Assembly (NCBI GenBank): GCA_030407085.1
Contig: CM059584.1
Span: 305,501 to 369,500 of the forward strand
Direction of reading: 5' to 3'
DNA: 64,000 nt
Source of the DNA: Trichopria drosophilae
Taxonomy: Eukaryota > Arthropoda > Insecta > Hymenoptera > Diapriidae
Shown here: positions 47,783 to 61,420 of the stretch, in pieces
Layout: every line of letters begins with the position of its first letter
Position numbering within the stretch: the first letter of the stretch is position 1
Translations under genes and position numbers: made by a program
Notes under the pieces: model-generated
Seen by the model: only the letters and a program-made list of their open reading frames with translations
Databases searched by the model: none
What the model was told of the DNA's origin: nothing

Positions 47783-48615
47783 AGATTATTGTAGTTGTTA
47801 CCGACAATAAACAATGTATAAAAATAAAATTGCAAAGGAGGAAGTAGGAATTGTGTTAAGTCAAGATTTTTCAAATCGGATTTATCATCAAGCCTATTAA
47901 TTTCATATTTACTAAAAAAATGTGTAATATGAAACCGTAACATTTATTATCTTTTAATATTTTTTAATTTTTATAAAATGATATGTTTGAAACTGTTCGT
48001 GTACTAATTTTTGTTCGTCATTTTGTTCGTCATTATACTTATGAGAGACTAAAAAACATACACTTTTCACTTCCAAAAAACAAATAAAATATTTCAAACA
48101 GGGTGTGCAACTTGATCCGAATCACATGAATTAAAATAATATTAATTATTTTTCATTTCGTACTTATTAATAAAATAGGATTTAGAGAACGATTTTGATA
48201 ACGCTTAATAATATTTTGGATAATTTTGAAATTTCGTCAATTATAAATAATAAACATTCATACGCAATAGCTAAAATTCTGTGATTTTAGCAACTTGTCT
48301 GCATGTAAATTAAACAATATTATTTCTTCCTTACAATTTTTATGCAGAACAATAGTGAACACTATTATAATAAATGTAACATTACCAAAGTGCTGATCGT
48401 TATGTAAGTCACTTGCACTTAACGAGGATTCGAATTAACAAGTGGTTAAATAAAATTTATATTAATTTGTTAATTATAGCTTACAAATTGTTCTATACAC
48501 ATACTACATGCTTCTAATTACCCGTTAAATAGTAAAAATTCGTTTCTTAAACTTAATTTTTATAAACAATTTTTCCACAATAGGTATAGATAATGTTTGA
48601 TTTTTATGATTTCAG
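47783..48615. other. Transporter intron 1, 3' part
   Basis: A+T-rich, ending with the acceptor TATGATTTCAG (48615). No other feature is recognised. Confidence 0.55.
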
Positions 48616-49029
48616 GTAGTATGAACCTATTTCTTGTTCCAATCGGTAGCTTCGGAAGTGGAATAATTTCACAACATTTTGGAAGAAGAAAAACCATGAT
48701 GATGACCACAATTCCTTTCATACTTTCCTGGTTGGTTTACCATTATGCCACAAATGCCACCATGCTTTTCACAGCACTTGCAATAACTGGGTTGACTGGT
48801 GGTTTACTTGAAGCTCCAGTTATGACTTACGTTGCAGAAATTACTCAACCTCATTTAAGAGGAATGCTTTCCGCAACATCCACAATGGCCGTCATCGCTG
48901 GCGTCTTTTCGCAGATGTTAACTGGAAGTTTGACAACATGGAGAACGTTGGTGCTTATTAACATTATCTATCCTTGTCTTTGTTTCATTGCACTTAGTTT
49001 AGTACCTGAGAGTCCGGAATGGCTAGCAA
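48616..49029 (+). CDS. Tret1-like sugar transporter, coding exon 2
   Basis: Codes residues 69-206 (numbering from ATG 45080). It completes TM2 (SSMNLFLVPIGSFGSGIISQ) and holds the cytosolic GRRK signature at 91-94 (the family's R-x-G-R-R/K loop between TM2 and TM3). TM3-TM5 follow, including GGLLEAPVMTYVAEITQPHL with E143 and R150-G151 (the family's YxxEI...RG motif), then TM6. It ends in PESPEWL at 199-205, the hallmark of the end of the N-terminal six-helix half (usual form PESPRWL). Both junctions are phase 1: ATC A|GT joins as Ser and GCA A|CC joins as Thr. The donor is CAA|GTAAAT. The ORF runs 18 codons into the intron before a stop, so the donor is needed. Confidence 0.9.
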
Positions 49030-49796
49030 GTAAATATATACTTTCTCTTTTTACTAATTACATCTAATGGGATATTTGACTGGACATTCTTTAAAAATAT
49101 TAAATCATAAATTATATCAAATGTACTGTTTGATACGGTTATTTAAGGGATACAATACAATTGTTTCACTACATAATTATGAAGCACATTTGCTATATTA
49201 ATTATAAAACTTTCAAGGCAAAGGTTAAAGAAAATAACTAACCGCATTGACCTTTTCTCGACAGTTCAGTAACGCTACACTACTACTGAGAGTATGCGCA
49301 AACAAGAATCTTTTAAATACATACATTAGTAGTAAAAGCTATTTAGGAAGAACTGTTTCGACGAAAACATTGATTAAATAACATTTGTCACGTATTTCTG
49401 CTGCTGATTAGGATTATAACAAGCATATTCGGAGCCACGGTACAGAGTACTCGATACCGGTTTCTTTAGAGAAATTTCTTTACTAATTTTTTGTTTAGAA
49501 TGACTATTTTCCATGAAACTGATTTTTCTTCCTACAAATGCATAATGTATTGAATTGAGTAAAAACAGTAATGTCTGCCAAATTAATCGATACAAAACTG
49601 CTCATAATAGTAAAGAAGATTCTTTACGCTTGGTAGCTCACTACTTGGTTTTACCTATTACTAATATTTAGTAGATGACCCCAAAATACGTAATAAATTT
49701 GTCTACTGTGAGAGAATCAAACACCAACAAATTTCTGGATTATTATAGGAGCAGGGAATGATTTTTCAATAATTGTTTCATATACCCGGGAAAAAA
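49030..49796. other. Transporter intron 2, 5' part
   Basis: A+T-rich with no recognisable features; the minus-strand ORF at 49374-49595 matches nothing known. Confidence 0.5.
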
Positions 49797-49930
49797 GGGG
49801 TTATATATAATTATATATAATTTTAGATACAATTATATATAATAATATATAATTATATATGGATTTTGGCCGTATATGATCATATACAATCGTATATAAA
49901 CATATATAATTAACATATAAATTATATAAG
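49797..49930. repeat. TATATAATTATA-type palindromic A+T repeat
   Basis: Reiterated ATATAATTATATATA and GTATATGATCATATAC words form several overlapping perfect palindromes around a central TTTTGGCCG. This is more structured than a plain (TA)n run. Confidence 0.5.
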
Positions 49931-51903
49931 ATTAACGAAAAACTAGGCTAGATGTTCTATAATAGCACTCGCAAGAAATATTGACACCAGTTATATTAAA
50001 TATAAAAATTATCTGAATTTGTTTACTTGGAAAAGATTTTAATACATCTTTGACGTTAATCAAGCATTTGAAAGATAAACTGCGGAAAATTAGGATTGTT
50101 CTTTTAATTACTTTTATTAACAGTGGTTATTATAACTTATTCGGGAAATTTTACTAACAGTTCCAGGTAGAATCTACTAATTTTTTTTCTGTGTACTACC
50201 CAGATTTCCAGTTTTATAACCAGGAAAAATAAAGACGGTCGTATTTAACCAAAACATTTTTTTAGTGCGGAAATGCCACATTTTTTGTTGTTTCCTGTAT
50301 TTATTTCATAAACTATTACTTTGACGAAAACCTGTTTTAAAATAAAACATTCCCTATACAAAAAAGTTATTATCCATTCGTTTGGTATCATGTGATGGTT
50401 TTATTGATATCATTTGGTATTATATGCTTAGTCTTCAGTGGAGGGTTTATTTTCCGTTATCATAATGAAATATTATATATGAAAATTCCTGTTGCCAAGG
50501 TCTTCAGTAGCTAATGAACAGTTTATAATTCTAATTGTTAAAAAAATATAAATTACTTAGAATATTGCATGCAAATTGATAATATGTTTATGAGAACTTC
50601 ATTTATTTTTACTTACAATGAACGACACATAGACATCTCTAATGATCTTATAAAATCTTCAATAACAAAAGAAAATAAACTTCAATGTACGTATATATTT
50701 TAACCGCGTAAAATTAATTATAATTTGTACTTCAAATGATGAGAAACATTAATTACGTTGAAGAAATAGAGAACAATTAAACAAGGAGCATTGTAATTAT
50801 AATTTGCAATTTAACGACAACGGAAGTCTTATAGGTAATTGATTATAGGAATATAATTTTTTAGAGCCACGGTCGATACTTCTTATTTCTATTCTGTGAA
50901 AAAAAGTTGATTTTTACAAATTGAAGTTGAATTATACATGTAGGATCCAATATGGCGCGGTCATTTTTAAAAGTTGATTCATTTTTTAGAGATTTGTTAC
51001 TGCAGAGATTTATTACTGGCTGAGACAAATTTAAACTTAGATTTGTTATTCAATTTTTAGTATGTTATTAGACAGAAAGAAATATCTACAGATACATTTT
51101 TCATAGTCGGAAACCCAAAACATAATGAAGTACTAGTTTTAAAAAAAATGGTTTTTCCATTAGTTCTCGCAATCTCAGTTATTTTTTCTTATCATAAAAA
51201 GTTGGTAAATTAAGTCCCTCCACTACCAATAGTAATTAAACCAAAAAAATAGTACCCTTTCATTTTGGGTCGAAAAGTTCTAAACTTTCGATTCAGCCCT
51301 ATTAGATATTGTTGCACTCTTTCACATTATGGTTTTATTGTGACTCAAAAAACGCTAAAATACCATTTTTTAACACTTCAACATCGATTTTTATGGAACT
51401 GATCAGATCGAAAATAACTTTTTTACTCATTTTTTTGTTCATTCTGACCTAAACATTCAAGGAATACAAGAATTTTTAAAGAAGCAAACCTGGAACTTTT
51501 TTTCCCAGTGTTATCCATCATTCAATTCATTTTTATTCTCCATGTATTCGCCGAATTCTTTATGAAACTTCTTGCTTTTTAATTTTAAATAAGGTTAATC
51601 ACTCACTTCCCTTCATTAACAACTTATTCATAATTTATTTGGACTGAGTAATATGAATAGTCGATATTCGTATCTACTACATTAATACTGCATACTCAAA
51701 ATAAATATAGTTAAAAAAATCAACGAAGCTCTTACAAAAGAAACGCTCCCTTAAATTACAAACTCATACTACTGAAAAATATTAAAAAATTCTTATATGC
51801 ATTTGAATGGCTTGAGCTAACGTCAAATATCCTATCAAAGATGACCAATAGTATATCAGATTTCTTATACTATATTATACTAAAATATATTCTCGTTTTT
51901 CAG
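49931..51903. other. Transporter intron 2, 3' part
   Basis: A+T-rich. 50945-50960 carries GATCCAATATGGCGCGG, a relic of the ATGGCGG-rich repeats. Ends with the acceptor CTCGTTTTTCAG (51903). Confidence 0.5.
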
Positions 51904-52805
51904 CCAAAGGTCGCATAGAAGAAGCAGAGAAAGGATTGTGTTGGTTACGTGGTTGGGTATCACCTGCACATATTCGGGAAGAGTTTTTGCATATCTATGA
52001 ATCGGTTCAGAAACCCATTGCTCCCGCTGGTACTACCGAATCGAAAAAATCGTGGAAACCATACCTTCAAAAGACCTTCTACGTGCCATTTTTCCTTGTA
52101 TCAACAGCATTTTTTTTTGCTGCATTTGGTGGATCGGTAGTGCTGCAGACATTTGCAGTGGTAATTTTCGACAAATTGAATGCTCCAATAGACAAATATA
52201 CGGCAACAGTTTTTCTGGGCATGGGTGAATTGGTTGGAACATTTATTTGTGTTTGCTTTATTCACTTTACCGGTAAACGCAAGCTCTCATTCTTTTCTGT
52301 GGGAGGATCAGCTACTTGTTTCTCCCTTGCTGCAATTTATGGGTACCTAATTCAACATAATACTATTGATGGAGATTTGTACACGTGGATCCCAACAACG
52401 CTGATGATTGGTGCAGCTTTTCTGTCTCACGTTGGTATACGAATGCTACCATGGATTTTATCTGGTGAGGTATTTCCATCAGACGTTCGGAGTATTGCGA
52501 CCGGAAGTGCTGGATCAATCGGTTACATTTTTTCATCTATTGCAAACAAATGCTTTTTATACATGATGAACGGCATGACTTTGTCAGGTACCTTTGTGTT
52601 TTATGCAGTCATGAATTTCCTGGGTTGTGCAATACTATTCTTCATATTGCCAGAAACTGAGGGCCGGAGTTTGAGAGAGATCGGAGAACATTTCGCTGGA
52701 ATACATAACCTTAAAGATAAGCCCAAACCAGATAACTTGGCCAAAAACGAAAGATGGGCTTTTGAAAATCCTATAAATGTGAAAGATGATGAAAGTAAAT
52801 TATAA
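51904..52805 (+). CDS. Tret1-like sugar transporter, coding exon 3 (C-terminal half)
   Basis: Codes residues 207-506 and ends in TAA. The central cytosolic loop starts TKGRIEEAEKGLCWLRGW, the usual K-G-R-x-x-E-A stretch after PESPxWL. Then come TM7 (YVPFFLVSTAFFFAAFGGSV), TM8, the TGKRK loop (329-333) replacing the family's FGRR/GRK motif, TM9, TM10 with LPWILSGEVFPSDVRS (388-403), TM11, and TM12. PETEGRSL (456-463) is the C-terminal signature and a hydrophilic tail follows. Oddities: TM7 lacks the usual QLSGIN motif (FGGSVVLQTFAVVIF is in its place), and TM10 has GIRMLPW instead of GPGPxPW, so substrate range may differ from classic Tret1. A whole-family assignment is secure; trehalose specificity is not. 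Confidence 0.92.
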
Positions 52806-53559
52806 GGAGTTCGCTAGGTATATTTTTCAGTTGAGTATAGAACAATAATCCAGCTGGATTATTGTATGAAATGAACATTTTTTAATGTCTGAAAAAAATT
52901 ATGGAATTTTTTCTGGGCCTTATTACAGAACAGAAAAAATGGTCAGAAGCCATATTATTCGAAAAGGATTGATTTGTTCAGAATGAAAAATGGCGTAAGT
53001 CATTATCAATAGGCTGTGCACCAAAATTTGGGATAACAATTCCACAAGTTTCTTTATACATTTATATGCTTGTCTCATTTCTGCTGCATTCGTGATCTCT
53101 GGTATAATAATTGCATTATTAATTATTGTTGTGAAATTTGCTATATTCTACCAAAACTATCATATTCGTAATTCGCTCAAAATTATTCATTTTGACAGGT
53201 TTATTAATAATTGAAAATTGTTGAAATGCATAGTGATAAGGGACAAGTAGCATTTATTTTATAATAAGAGTTTGTAAAATGTAGTAAATTTACATAGACA
53301 CTAATATAGTTTGTAGATGAGAGAATGAAAACTAGTATCCGTGCTTCTTTAGGACATAAGTATCAGAAATTATAATCGTATTTTAATTGTACATTTTCGC
53401 GTATTTACTTCGTAGTTACCATCGTTTATTTTACGCATATTATTAGAGAAATTTATTGACATGACAAACTTATTCTTCAACAATTGCTTAGAAAAGTACT
53501 GTTATAAATGTTAAAATGAAAATTTCAACCACAATGCTATTATCGTATCGAATAATAAA
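52806..53559 (+). other. Transporter 3'UTR (inferred)
   Basis: A+T-rich sequence after the stop. The first clear AATAAA is at 53554-53559; later candidates are near 54243 and 54889. The UTR end is an estimate. Confidence 0.4.
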
Positions 53560-56030
53560 TGCGATGATTTATAACCTATGACAAGGGACCAATGATATTT
53601 TTTTATCCTTTTCGATATCCGATTTGAAAAATTGGTGATCGAAAAAGCTAACGAAAATAATGATTTCAATCATAAGAACGATTTTCGCATTCTGCCCATA
53701 AACTAACTAAAAATAATACCGATTTTATGTGAAATTTGAATGACACATTTCTAATTTTATACTTTTTCACATTTAATCCATGTTGTTTTTCTAACTAAAA
53801 AATATTTCATATATGAAGAAAAATTACGAATTCTGGTTCTTTTTTACCGATCTTTAATAATCAGCTTTCATGATACCGGAAAGAATTAATATCCAGTACA
53901 ATGTCATCACTCAACATTTTTTGTTGTGTTTTTTCTCTACAATTTTTTCTAAGGAAGCATTTGTGATTGAAATCGAGTATTATTTTATTGGTACGTTAAA
54001 TGCATCATTTGTTAAACAAATATATTGAAATCCATTTTGGTTTTGAAAGTAACAATATAATATATTTTAATGACAATCATTGTATCTATATTTTGATAAT
54101 GTTCTGCATTTATAGTTTGATTCTTATGAATACGTTGTATTATATGTAGGTGATTTAATCATGTGATATATTTCCTTATTCATTTTACTTTAAAATTTAT
54201 GTGCATTTATTTAGAAGTGTTTAGAAACACAGAGTTATTAATTAATAAAAGATGAGACTGGAGTTCTGACATTGTCGCAGTGCAATGTTTTTTTTTCTTA
54301 GATAAAACATACGTTCATTATGTATCATTTATCGCTATTTCGTAAGTAAAAAATATACTTAAAAATTACTATTTTCATTTCGGGGTATAAAAGTTTTCAC
54401 AATTAAAAATATTATCATGCTTTTAAATGTGCATATTGCGGATACATGTTAATTTAAATACATAAGCATTCACACTTTCATTATTCATAAACAAACATTC
54501 CATGGTGCTAAACTCAGTACTAACTACTGCAATCGTTAATAAATTGATGATGTATTATAGCATTAAACGAAACATACATTTTATGCGTACGTAATTAGGT
54601 TGTGAAGTATAACTAAAATGAATCCATTTTATATTTACTGCCATATGAGAAATTATATTTAGGTTTGTGAAAATGTAACAAATATAGAAAATAGAATTGC
54701 GGAAATGAAGGATGAGACTAATTCACCAAGTAAAAGTGTTAAAAACGTAAAGTTGTATAAGTATGTGTGAAATACGCGACAAAACAACATCAGCATTTGT
54801 CAATATTAACTTTCTGCGACATAAGTGTGAATGACGTATTTTGTTCTGTTAATTATTATTAAAATAAGTTTGTACAGTCTAAGTATTGAATAAATAAATT
54901 ACAACAAATGATAGTCTACCTCTTTGCCATAATATGTTTATGGATTGTGTCAATCGTTGTGAATATTTGAACGTGTACAGCAGAGAACTCGACATCAAGA
55001 GCTCAAAATTAACTTCATAGTAGAATTTTCATCGGAGTACATCGCCACCTAGATTAATATTTTTACCAAGGCAGTGTTATTGACATTTCACTGAGATCTA
55101 ATTAGAATTCAAGAAATGATACTGGTCATCGTAGAGTAATGGGTAATGTAATATTTATATTGAAATTGATAGATTTATAGATTTGTTCTGGTGTATGTTG
55201 AATGAAAATTTCATAATAACACTTGAGTTATTTGATGTTCAGTTTGGTTTCAAAGAAGAATGAAATAATTTCTTATTTTTGAAGCTAATTTACCTTTTAC
55301 TCAGGGTAATGCTAATGGATTTCTCGTCGCATAGGGAAAGAAATCACGTTACTATTACTAATGAATTAATTAAAAAGCGAATGTCTAGTAATTAAGAATA
55401 TTCGTATTTTTATTTAAATTCATCTTTATCATATATCTGTGCGATGTATTCAGGAACAGCGTTCTATATAATGCCCAATTTTTCCGAAATTCAATTCATC
55501 TATTTTTCATCTTTGTTATGTCAAAATGTTTTTGTTTTATTTATTAAATCATTTGCAGATTTATAGATTTCTGTATGATATTTGGGAGATTTTACTGGGG
55601 AACAAATTTTTTTTTATTAATTATTTCAAAACCAATAAAGGATATTGTTCTCTTCTAAACACTGAATGAAAGTGAATAAAATTGTTTTAGTTTACGGTAC
55701 AGGTTTCTCTTTTTAGATCCATATATCTTTTTATAAAGTTATATCGAAAAATACGTGTTTTTGTGTATAATAAATTCTGATTACCATTATCTAAATTATT
55801 TCCATCGAAGGGTTGAACATCTCCAGTAATTTCTTAGTGGAACTGTCGGTCCAAATAATGATAGATTCAATATGTCGCGGAATTATCAGTAGTAAAAGTT
55901 TTAAAATATTTATCGTCTTCCGATTTTCCATGTTTCTGATTACATTGAATTAAAATCCTGTGATTGATTTTGGAAAGAGTTAGTTAAGTAAAACTAACGG
56001 AAACTGTTTTTTAAACAAAGTTGTTGCTGT
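53560..56030. other. Intergenic, nothing recognised
   Basis: Very A+T-rich. A decayed GATTCAATATGTCGCGG word at about 55864 belongs to the ATGGCGG-type repeats. Confidence 0.45.
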
Positions 56031-56300
56031 AGTAAAGCAGTGAAAAACTCACTATTTGAATCAGTGAAAGAATATTCACTGCTTGATCAGTGACTTTCAT
56101 AATTTTCAGTACATAAACAGTGAAACGGCGAACGAATTGCACTGTTTCGCGTTAAAGTTTCACTCATTCAAGCAGTAATTGAATGTTATTGTCTCATAAA
56201 GCAACTTAATTTTACTGAGTAAAACAGTGGACTTTCACTGCTTTCCAGTGGCTCACTATGGTAATCAGTGACTAAGCACTGAGAAGCGGTGAATTTTCAA
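56031..56300. repeat. Repeat element reiterating CAGTG/CACTG
   Basis: About 270 bp with seven CAGTG and four CACTG words plus several TCACT/AGTGA variants, on both strands. Examples are GCAGTGAAAAACTCACT near the left end and CAGTGGCTCACT and CAGTGACTAAGCACTG near the right. The two halves are roughly inverted. No coding capacity. Confidence 0.6.
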
Positions 56301-58439
56301 TGTTTCAAATTGAGAGAGTAATTTATGTATAATTAATTTATAATATGACTATAACTTTTCAATAAATGAAGTAACAGACTCGAAATAATACCTTTCAAAA
56401 AACAACTTGGATCAACATTGCCAAATAAGCCGCTTTTTATATTGTAACATTTTATTTAAAAAAAAACATTTATCCTAGTCATTATCTGAAATAATTATAA
56501 AAATTTACGACGATAGGTAAATTATATAACATATTAACGATCAAGGATATAATATACTCGGTATTCATTTGAATAAGGTAAGTATTTCAGCAATAAAAGT
56601 TATTAGTTTACTAAAATTGGAAAAATTAACAATTTTCAAAACAAATTATTATTTTTATTTCATCGAGAAAACCTAGCAGACATTTCAGGGCTTAGAAGTT
56701 GGATTTCGATTTTAATGACATATGCATGTAGTAATATTCGAGTTTGTCCCTTGACAATTCCAATCCAAAATTCGAGACGGGAACAATTTGTTCAGATTTC
56801 AGTACAACATCTTTAGAACTTTCTTTTGGAAAGGAAAACGCTCAACCTAATCTAAAACTCATTTAGCAGACGACAAACATTCTGTAGAATCTGCGAACCA
56901 ATGAATTGCTTAATGAAACCTTAACATTATTTATTATTTTAGATTAACTAAACAAGCCTTGCCACTCATTGAGATCAGTGATTTGTCTATATGTTAGATG
57001 CACTGTTGCGAATAGAACCAATGTTTTATCGACTGCGGATACCTGCGTTTCTTTTGCCACAAAGTGTTTTTTACGTTTTTCCACGCAATTGCATACCCCA
57101 ATGGAGGCATCTCCCCAAAATAAGGACAGCCTGTTAGGATAATAATTTATCTAGAGGCATAATAGATTAAATGAGTAAGTGCGTTTTATTTCTTGAACTT
57201 CAAAATGTGCACAATTATCACATAGATTATAGCCAGCTTTATTTGTGCAATACAAATTGTTTAAAAATTGGGACTTCCATATCCGACTTGTTTCGGGGTC
57301 CCTCATTCGAATTTAGCTGCTTTATTTTTTCATAAATATTGAAAAATATTTTTAAGATTTTTTTTTAAATTCAATTTTCACTAAGTGTCATTTGCTGATG
57401 CAAAGTCACTTAGAATTTTATTTTTTTTAAATTTTTGTCGACTGGGGTTTTTGAATGACCCCAGTTGCCTAAAGTTTTATAATTATGAAAACCAAGTAAG
57501 TTTGTCAAAGTTAAAAACAGTATTTGGGTGTACTATTCTGAATTTTCAAAAATGGATTTCGTTTTCATATTCGACGATGCACAAAACTATATACGACACT
57601 ACTTGATATGATACAGTGCCATTAGATTCTGTAATTAAACACGAAAAATAACCTATTATTTTAAAATTGATATGTATGTCTGAATCTTGAAAATTTGAAT
57701 CATCAAATTATTTGGTTTCAAGTGATAAAAATAAACTGTCCTTAACATTACGGGATTTATTATCTATGTCTAAAATATACATAATATAATATAAGAAACG
57801 AGAGGATTTAAAAAACTAAATAAAAAAACATTTTTGAAACCTTTTTAGAATTTCCAACAATAAAAATATGTGAATGTCTATTTACTAAGTAAAAGCAATC
57901 GTAAAACAATTGTAATAGGTTATAAGATGATTAGAAACTGGTATCTGAAATTGGAGTAAAACAAGAAATTGTAGCTCAAAAATCGTTCTTTGGTAGTATT
58001 TAAAAAAAAATCTGTTAAATGTCACTTTTCGACGTCAGCAGCAAAATTCTTAGAATCTATCTCAAAGATAGTCGATGTAGATGTCTTCTTCGTTAAAAAA
58101 TTTGTATTGTGTAAATAAAACTGTGCTAATATCCATGCAGAAATTATGCACAATTCGACGAAAGGATTAATTTATAAGTTCAAATAACATCAAAATGACA
58201 TACGTGGAACATAATGCTAAAATACAAAGTTACATTCACGCATTAAGACAAATTAATAAATGTCCAGGAAATAACGCTACACATGATAGACATATTGTGT
58301 AAGCATCCGTAAAAATTATACATCTCAGCGTCAAACACTTAAAATTGCAGTAGTTTAATCGTATTTTTACTTCCGTTCGGAGCGTCGTTGTCCTTCGCGA
58401 ATATCTCGGAATATCGTTGCTCTTTGCGAATATATACAG
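56301..58439. other. Intergenic, nothing recognised
   Basis: A+T-rich; a small GACTGGGGTTTTTGAATGAC patch at about 57440 contains a GGGGT/ACCCC palindrome. The G+C-richer stretch at 58370-58440 adjoins the dispersed repeat that follows. Confidence 0.4.
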
Positions 58440-58625
58440 GTATACCAGAAATGTTATGAAAAACATTGAGTTCAAGAGGAGGGAGTGAAACAGTTGGAGG
58501 GGCATTGGTGAGGTTTGCAAGTCTTCCAGTGCAAAATTTGTTTCGGCCAGTAGGACAAACGGTGATCCACAGGTTCAATTTCCGTTTTCAGTTTTCGTGA
58601 TGTGTGTATTCCACTCGGCATTAGT
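58440..58625 (-). repeat. Dispersed repeat, copy 2 (related to 23055-23265)
   Basis: Same order of blocks as copy 1 on the same strand: GAGTG-AATACAC, ACTGGCCGAAAC, TGCCCCTCC, TTTTTCATAACA. The overlapping ORFs at 58236-58578 run through this repeat and are not supported as genes. Confidence 0.5.
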
Positions 58626-60989
58626 TTCATGAAGTTCGAATTTAAAAATCGTCAAATAATTTTAAAAAAATGCTGATTCGATATTTTTAAGCTTCGATAA
58701 AAAGTGAACTTGCTAATTTCTGAATTAACGGTTTCACGAGCCATGGGAGAGAGATGTAAAAACAAATGCCTGAGATAAGAAACGAAAAAAATACGTGAAT
58801 ACTTCGTTTCAAAATTTTCCTACCAAATCTTTTTTACCAATTACAAAATATGGATCTGCAGGAGCACATGAAGTAAGATTTCTTGTAATTTCAACATTTC
58901 ATTTTTATACTGCTAAAATTATTTTTGTGCATCAAATTCACCATTTTATATTAAATATTATTGTATGCCTTATATATCAAGTGCGGTTTTTTGGATTAGT
59001 TGTTATTGATTCTAAATAAATAAAATCGATCGTCTACTTCCATAAAATAAGGTAATTTATGCGTTTCCTTATAAGTAAATAATGTCTTTTTTTTCTTTCT
59101 TACACTTCGTGAATACTTAAGTAATTGCTTGTGCACTTATTTGTCAACGTCAACGATTTTCAACTTACTTCATAAGAATTCTCACTTATTTAGATTTAAC
59201 GTAGAAAATGTTATATAGAAAATCATAAATACACTATTAATATAACAAGTATAACTGAACAAGTGTGACTGAATTTCATATTCAATAAAAAAGGAGCATG
59301 TCGTCATTTTATTGCAGGGAAGACTATAAATTCTCCATAATATAAGACTCGAAATTCAAGTCGACTATCGAGAAATATTTCACAAATTATAAACTCCTTT
59401 TTATGAATTCAGTTGCGAAAGTATTTTATTTATTTTGGAAGAAATGAAAGACATATCCCGTAAGAATGCTAAATTCTAATTTTCAGAAGACTTGCTTAAT
59501 TCTAACTATAAGAAATTCAATTTATGAAATATGCAATCACGCTTTAACGAAGCAGAAATTTAAACAGGAAATGAAAATTCCTCTGGTAATGTTTCCTCCA
59601 TCCTCGCAATATTTGGAAAACATCTGATTACGGTTATTACTCAAAATACTTTTGTTATGAATTTCTGCTTATCAGGATTATTTTCGCTCTTATCAGTCGC
59701 AACATTATTCTAAAACTATCAAAATTTTGAAAATATAATTAGACCATTTTATTTATAAATTTTAAAATGCAATGCAATGCTAATTATCGTATAAAACCAT
59801 TTTTTTAAAAACGTCAAAATACTAATTTCGCCCGAAAATTTCCCGCGATTTTTACAAAAATATATATAAGGCGTGATTTTCTCTTGTGCTTCAAATGATT
59901 TAGAATCCGTTTAAATTATGGCTTCGACAGCACTTGAAAGTTATAGGGATATACGTTTAAAATGTAATATGGACTAAATGAACTGGCGAGTTTAACATGG
60001 TGGCTAAAAATGTTATTCACTTTGTGAGTAAATGCTCATTTAGGGTTTTAGGGACGATTAATGACATTATATTTAATTTTTCAATTTAAAAATTCCAAAT
60101 TAAGTTAGGATTCATGACCAGATCTGAAGAATTAAAAAAAATATATTCAATAGTTGGTCCAGGATGTGCCGAATTTTCATTAGGCTTTATTAAGTTTTAT
60201 TAAAACTATCGAGTGCATGATTTAAATTAATGTTACTCTAGGAGGACAAAAATGTACCACAACTTTAGGCTCTCATTTTGTGTATGGAAGAAAAAGTTTA
60301 AAAATCTATTCCAGATCATTTTTTAAGTAGAAAATGATCGCTCTTTCAGATACTAAAACTAACATTTGGTTATTGGAATTGGAACAAACTTGTGGCATTT
60401 TATGCAAGAAACCACGATTTTTAATGGAAAGCAAAATTTTAATCTCAATTTCCACACTGTGATCGAGTGGAATAATTTGCCACGAAAAAGCAAAAAAACT
60501 CAACCTTGAAACTATTAAAATCTGGTTATCTTTTGCGAATTCAAGGTGGTCGGCATTAAAAATAACGTCCAAGTGTTTAGCAAGAATATAAGAGGCGCTT
60601 AAACATTAAAAAAGTTGGCCCATAAATATTTTTTAGGATGCTCAATGCATATATGATATCAGCTTTTGAAAATTCAAAATTGTAGATCTATTATGGCGAT
60701 ATATTTTTTTAAATACATTGCTACCGCCCTTAACATGTTATTCGTGGTTTTTCGAAGTTATCAGATGCCAGTTTTAGAAAATTAAAATTGCAGGTGCATT
60801 TTTTTAATTCATTCATATTCAACACCCCCGTGTACCCAGTTTCACGAAAATAATTTTTAATTTTTTTTAACGTCTAAGAGCTTTGAACATTCCTTTTTTA
60901 TTGTAGGATGCCATTTTCATGCCCACCATTTTGAATTTTACATTATTTTAACTTTATGCTGTTAAGATTTTAACAGAAAACTACCAATT
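58626..60989. other. Intergenic, nothing firm
   Basis: A+T-rich with possible decayed repeats (ATTATGGCGATA near 60690; GCCCACCATTTTG near 60920). The minus-strand ORF at 60306-60572 has no recognised domain. Confidence 0.4.
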
Positions 60990-61420
60990 ACTTAGTAAAA
61001 TTTTACAATTTTACCACAAATAAAATTAATTAGTTAAATTTAACTATTGAATTCGAAATTCATCAATCTATAGTAAAAGTTAGTACTAATTCAATTAGCG
61101 GTCGATTTTACAATGCTTTCGTTAGTAGTCCATTAGTTAGTTTTGACTATTCTAAATGCACAGAAAATACTAGAACTAGAATTAACACTGATACAAATCT
61201 ACTGGACTATTTAAACTATTCTTAGATAGTAAAAAGTTGGACTGCTCTAGTTTCAGTTTCACATTACTAGTTTTATTTTAGTTAATCCTTAGTAGTTGAA
61301 TTATATTTCTTTCTCTTAACTACATTATTACTTAATTCCTTATTTCATATTTATTATTGCTGGTACTGCAACTAAGGAATTGCAGTTACAATAGTCCAAA
61401 ATAGTTAAAGTTTCTAAAAA
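60990..61420. repeat. Repeat-like region reiterating ACTA/TAGT
   Basis: Words such as TTAGTAGTCCATTAGTTAG, ACTAGAACTAG and GGACTATTTAAACTATTC repeat on both strands over about 400 bp. Likely another word-reiterating foldback; ends not defined. Confidence 0.4.

Noticed and set aside
48597..49067. ORF at 48597-49067 as a separate single-exon gene
   Set aside because: Splice sites at 48615 and 49030 join it in frame to neighbouring exons, restoring a full-length transporter.
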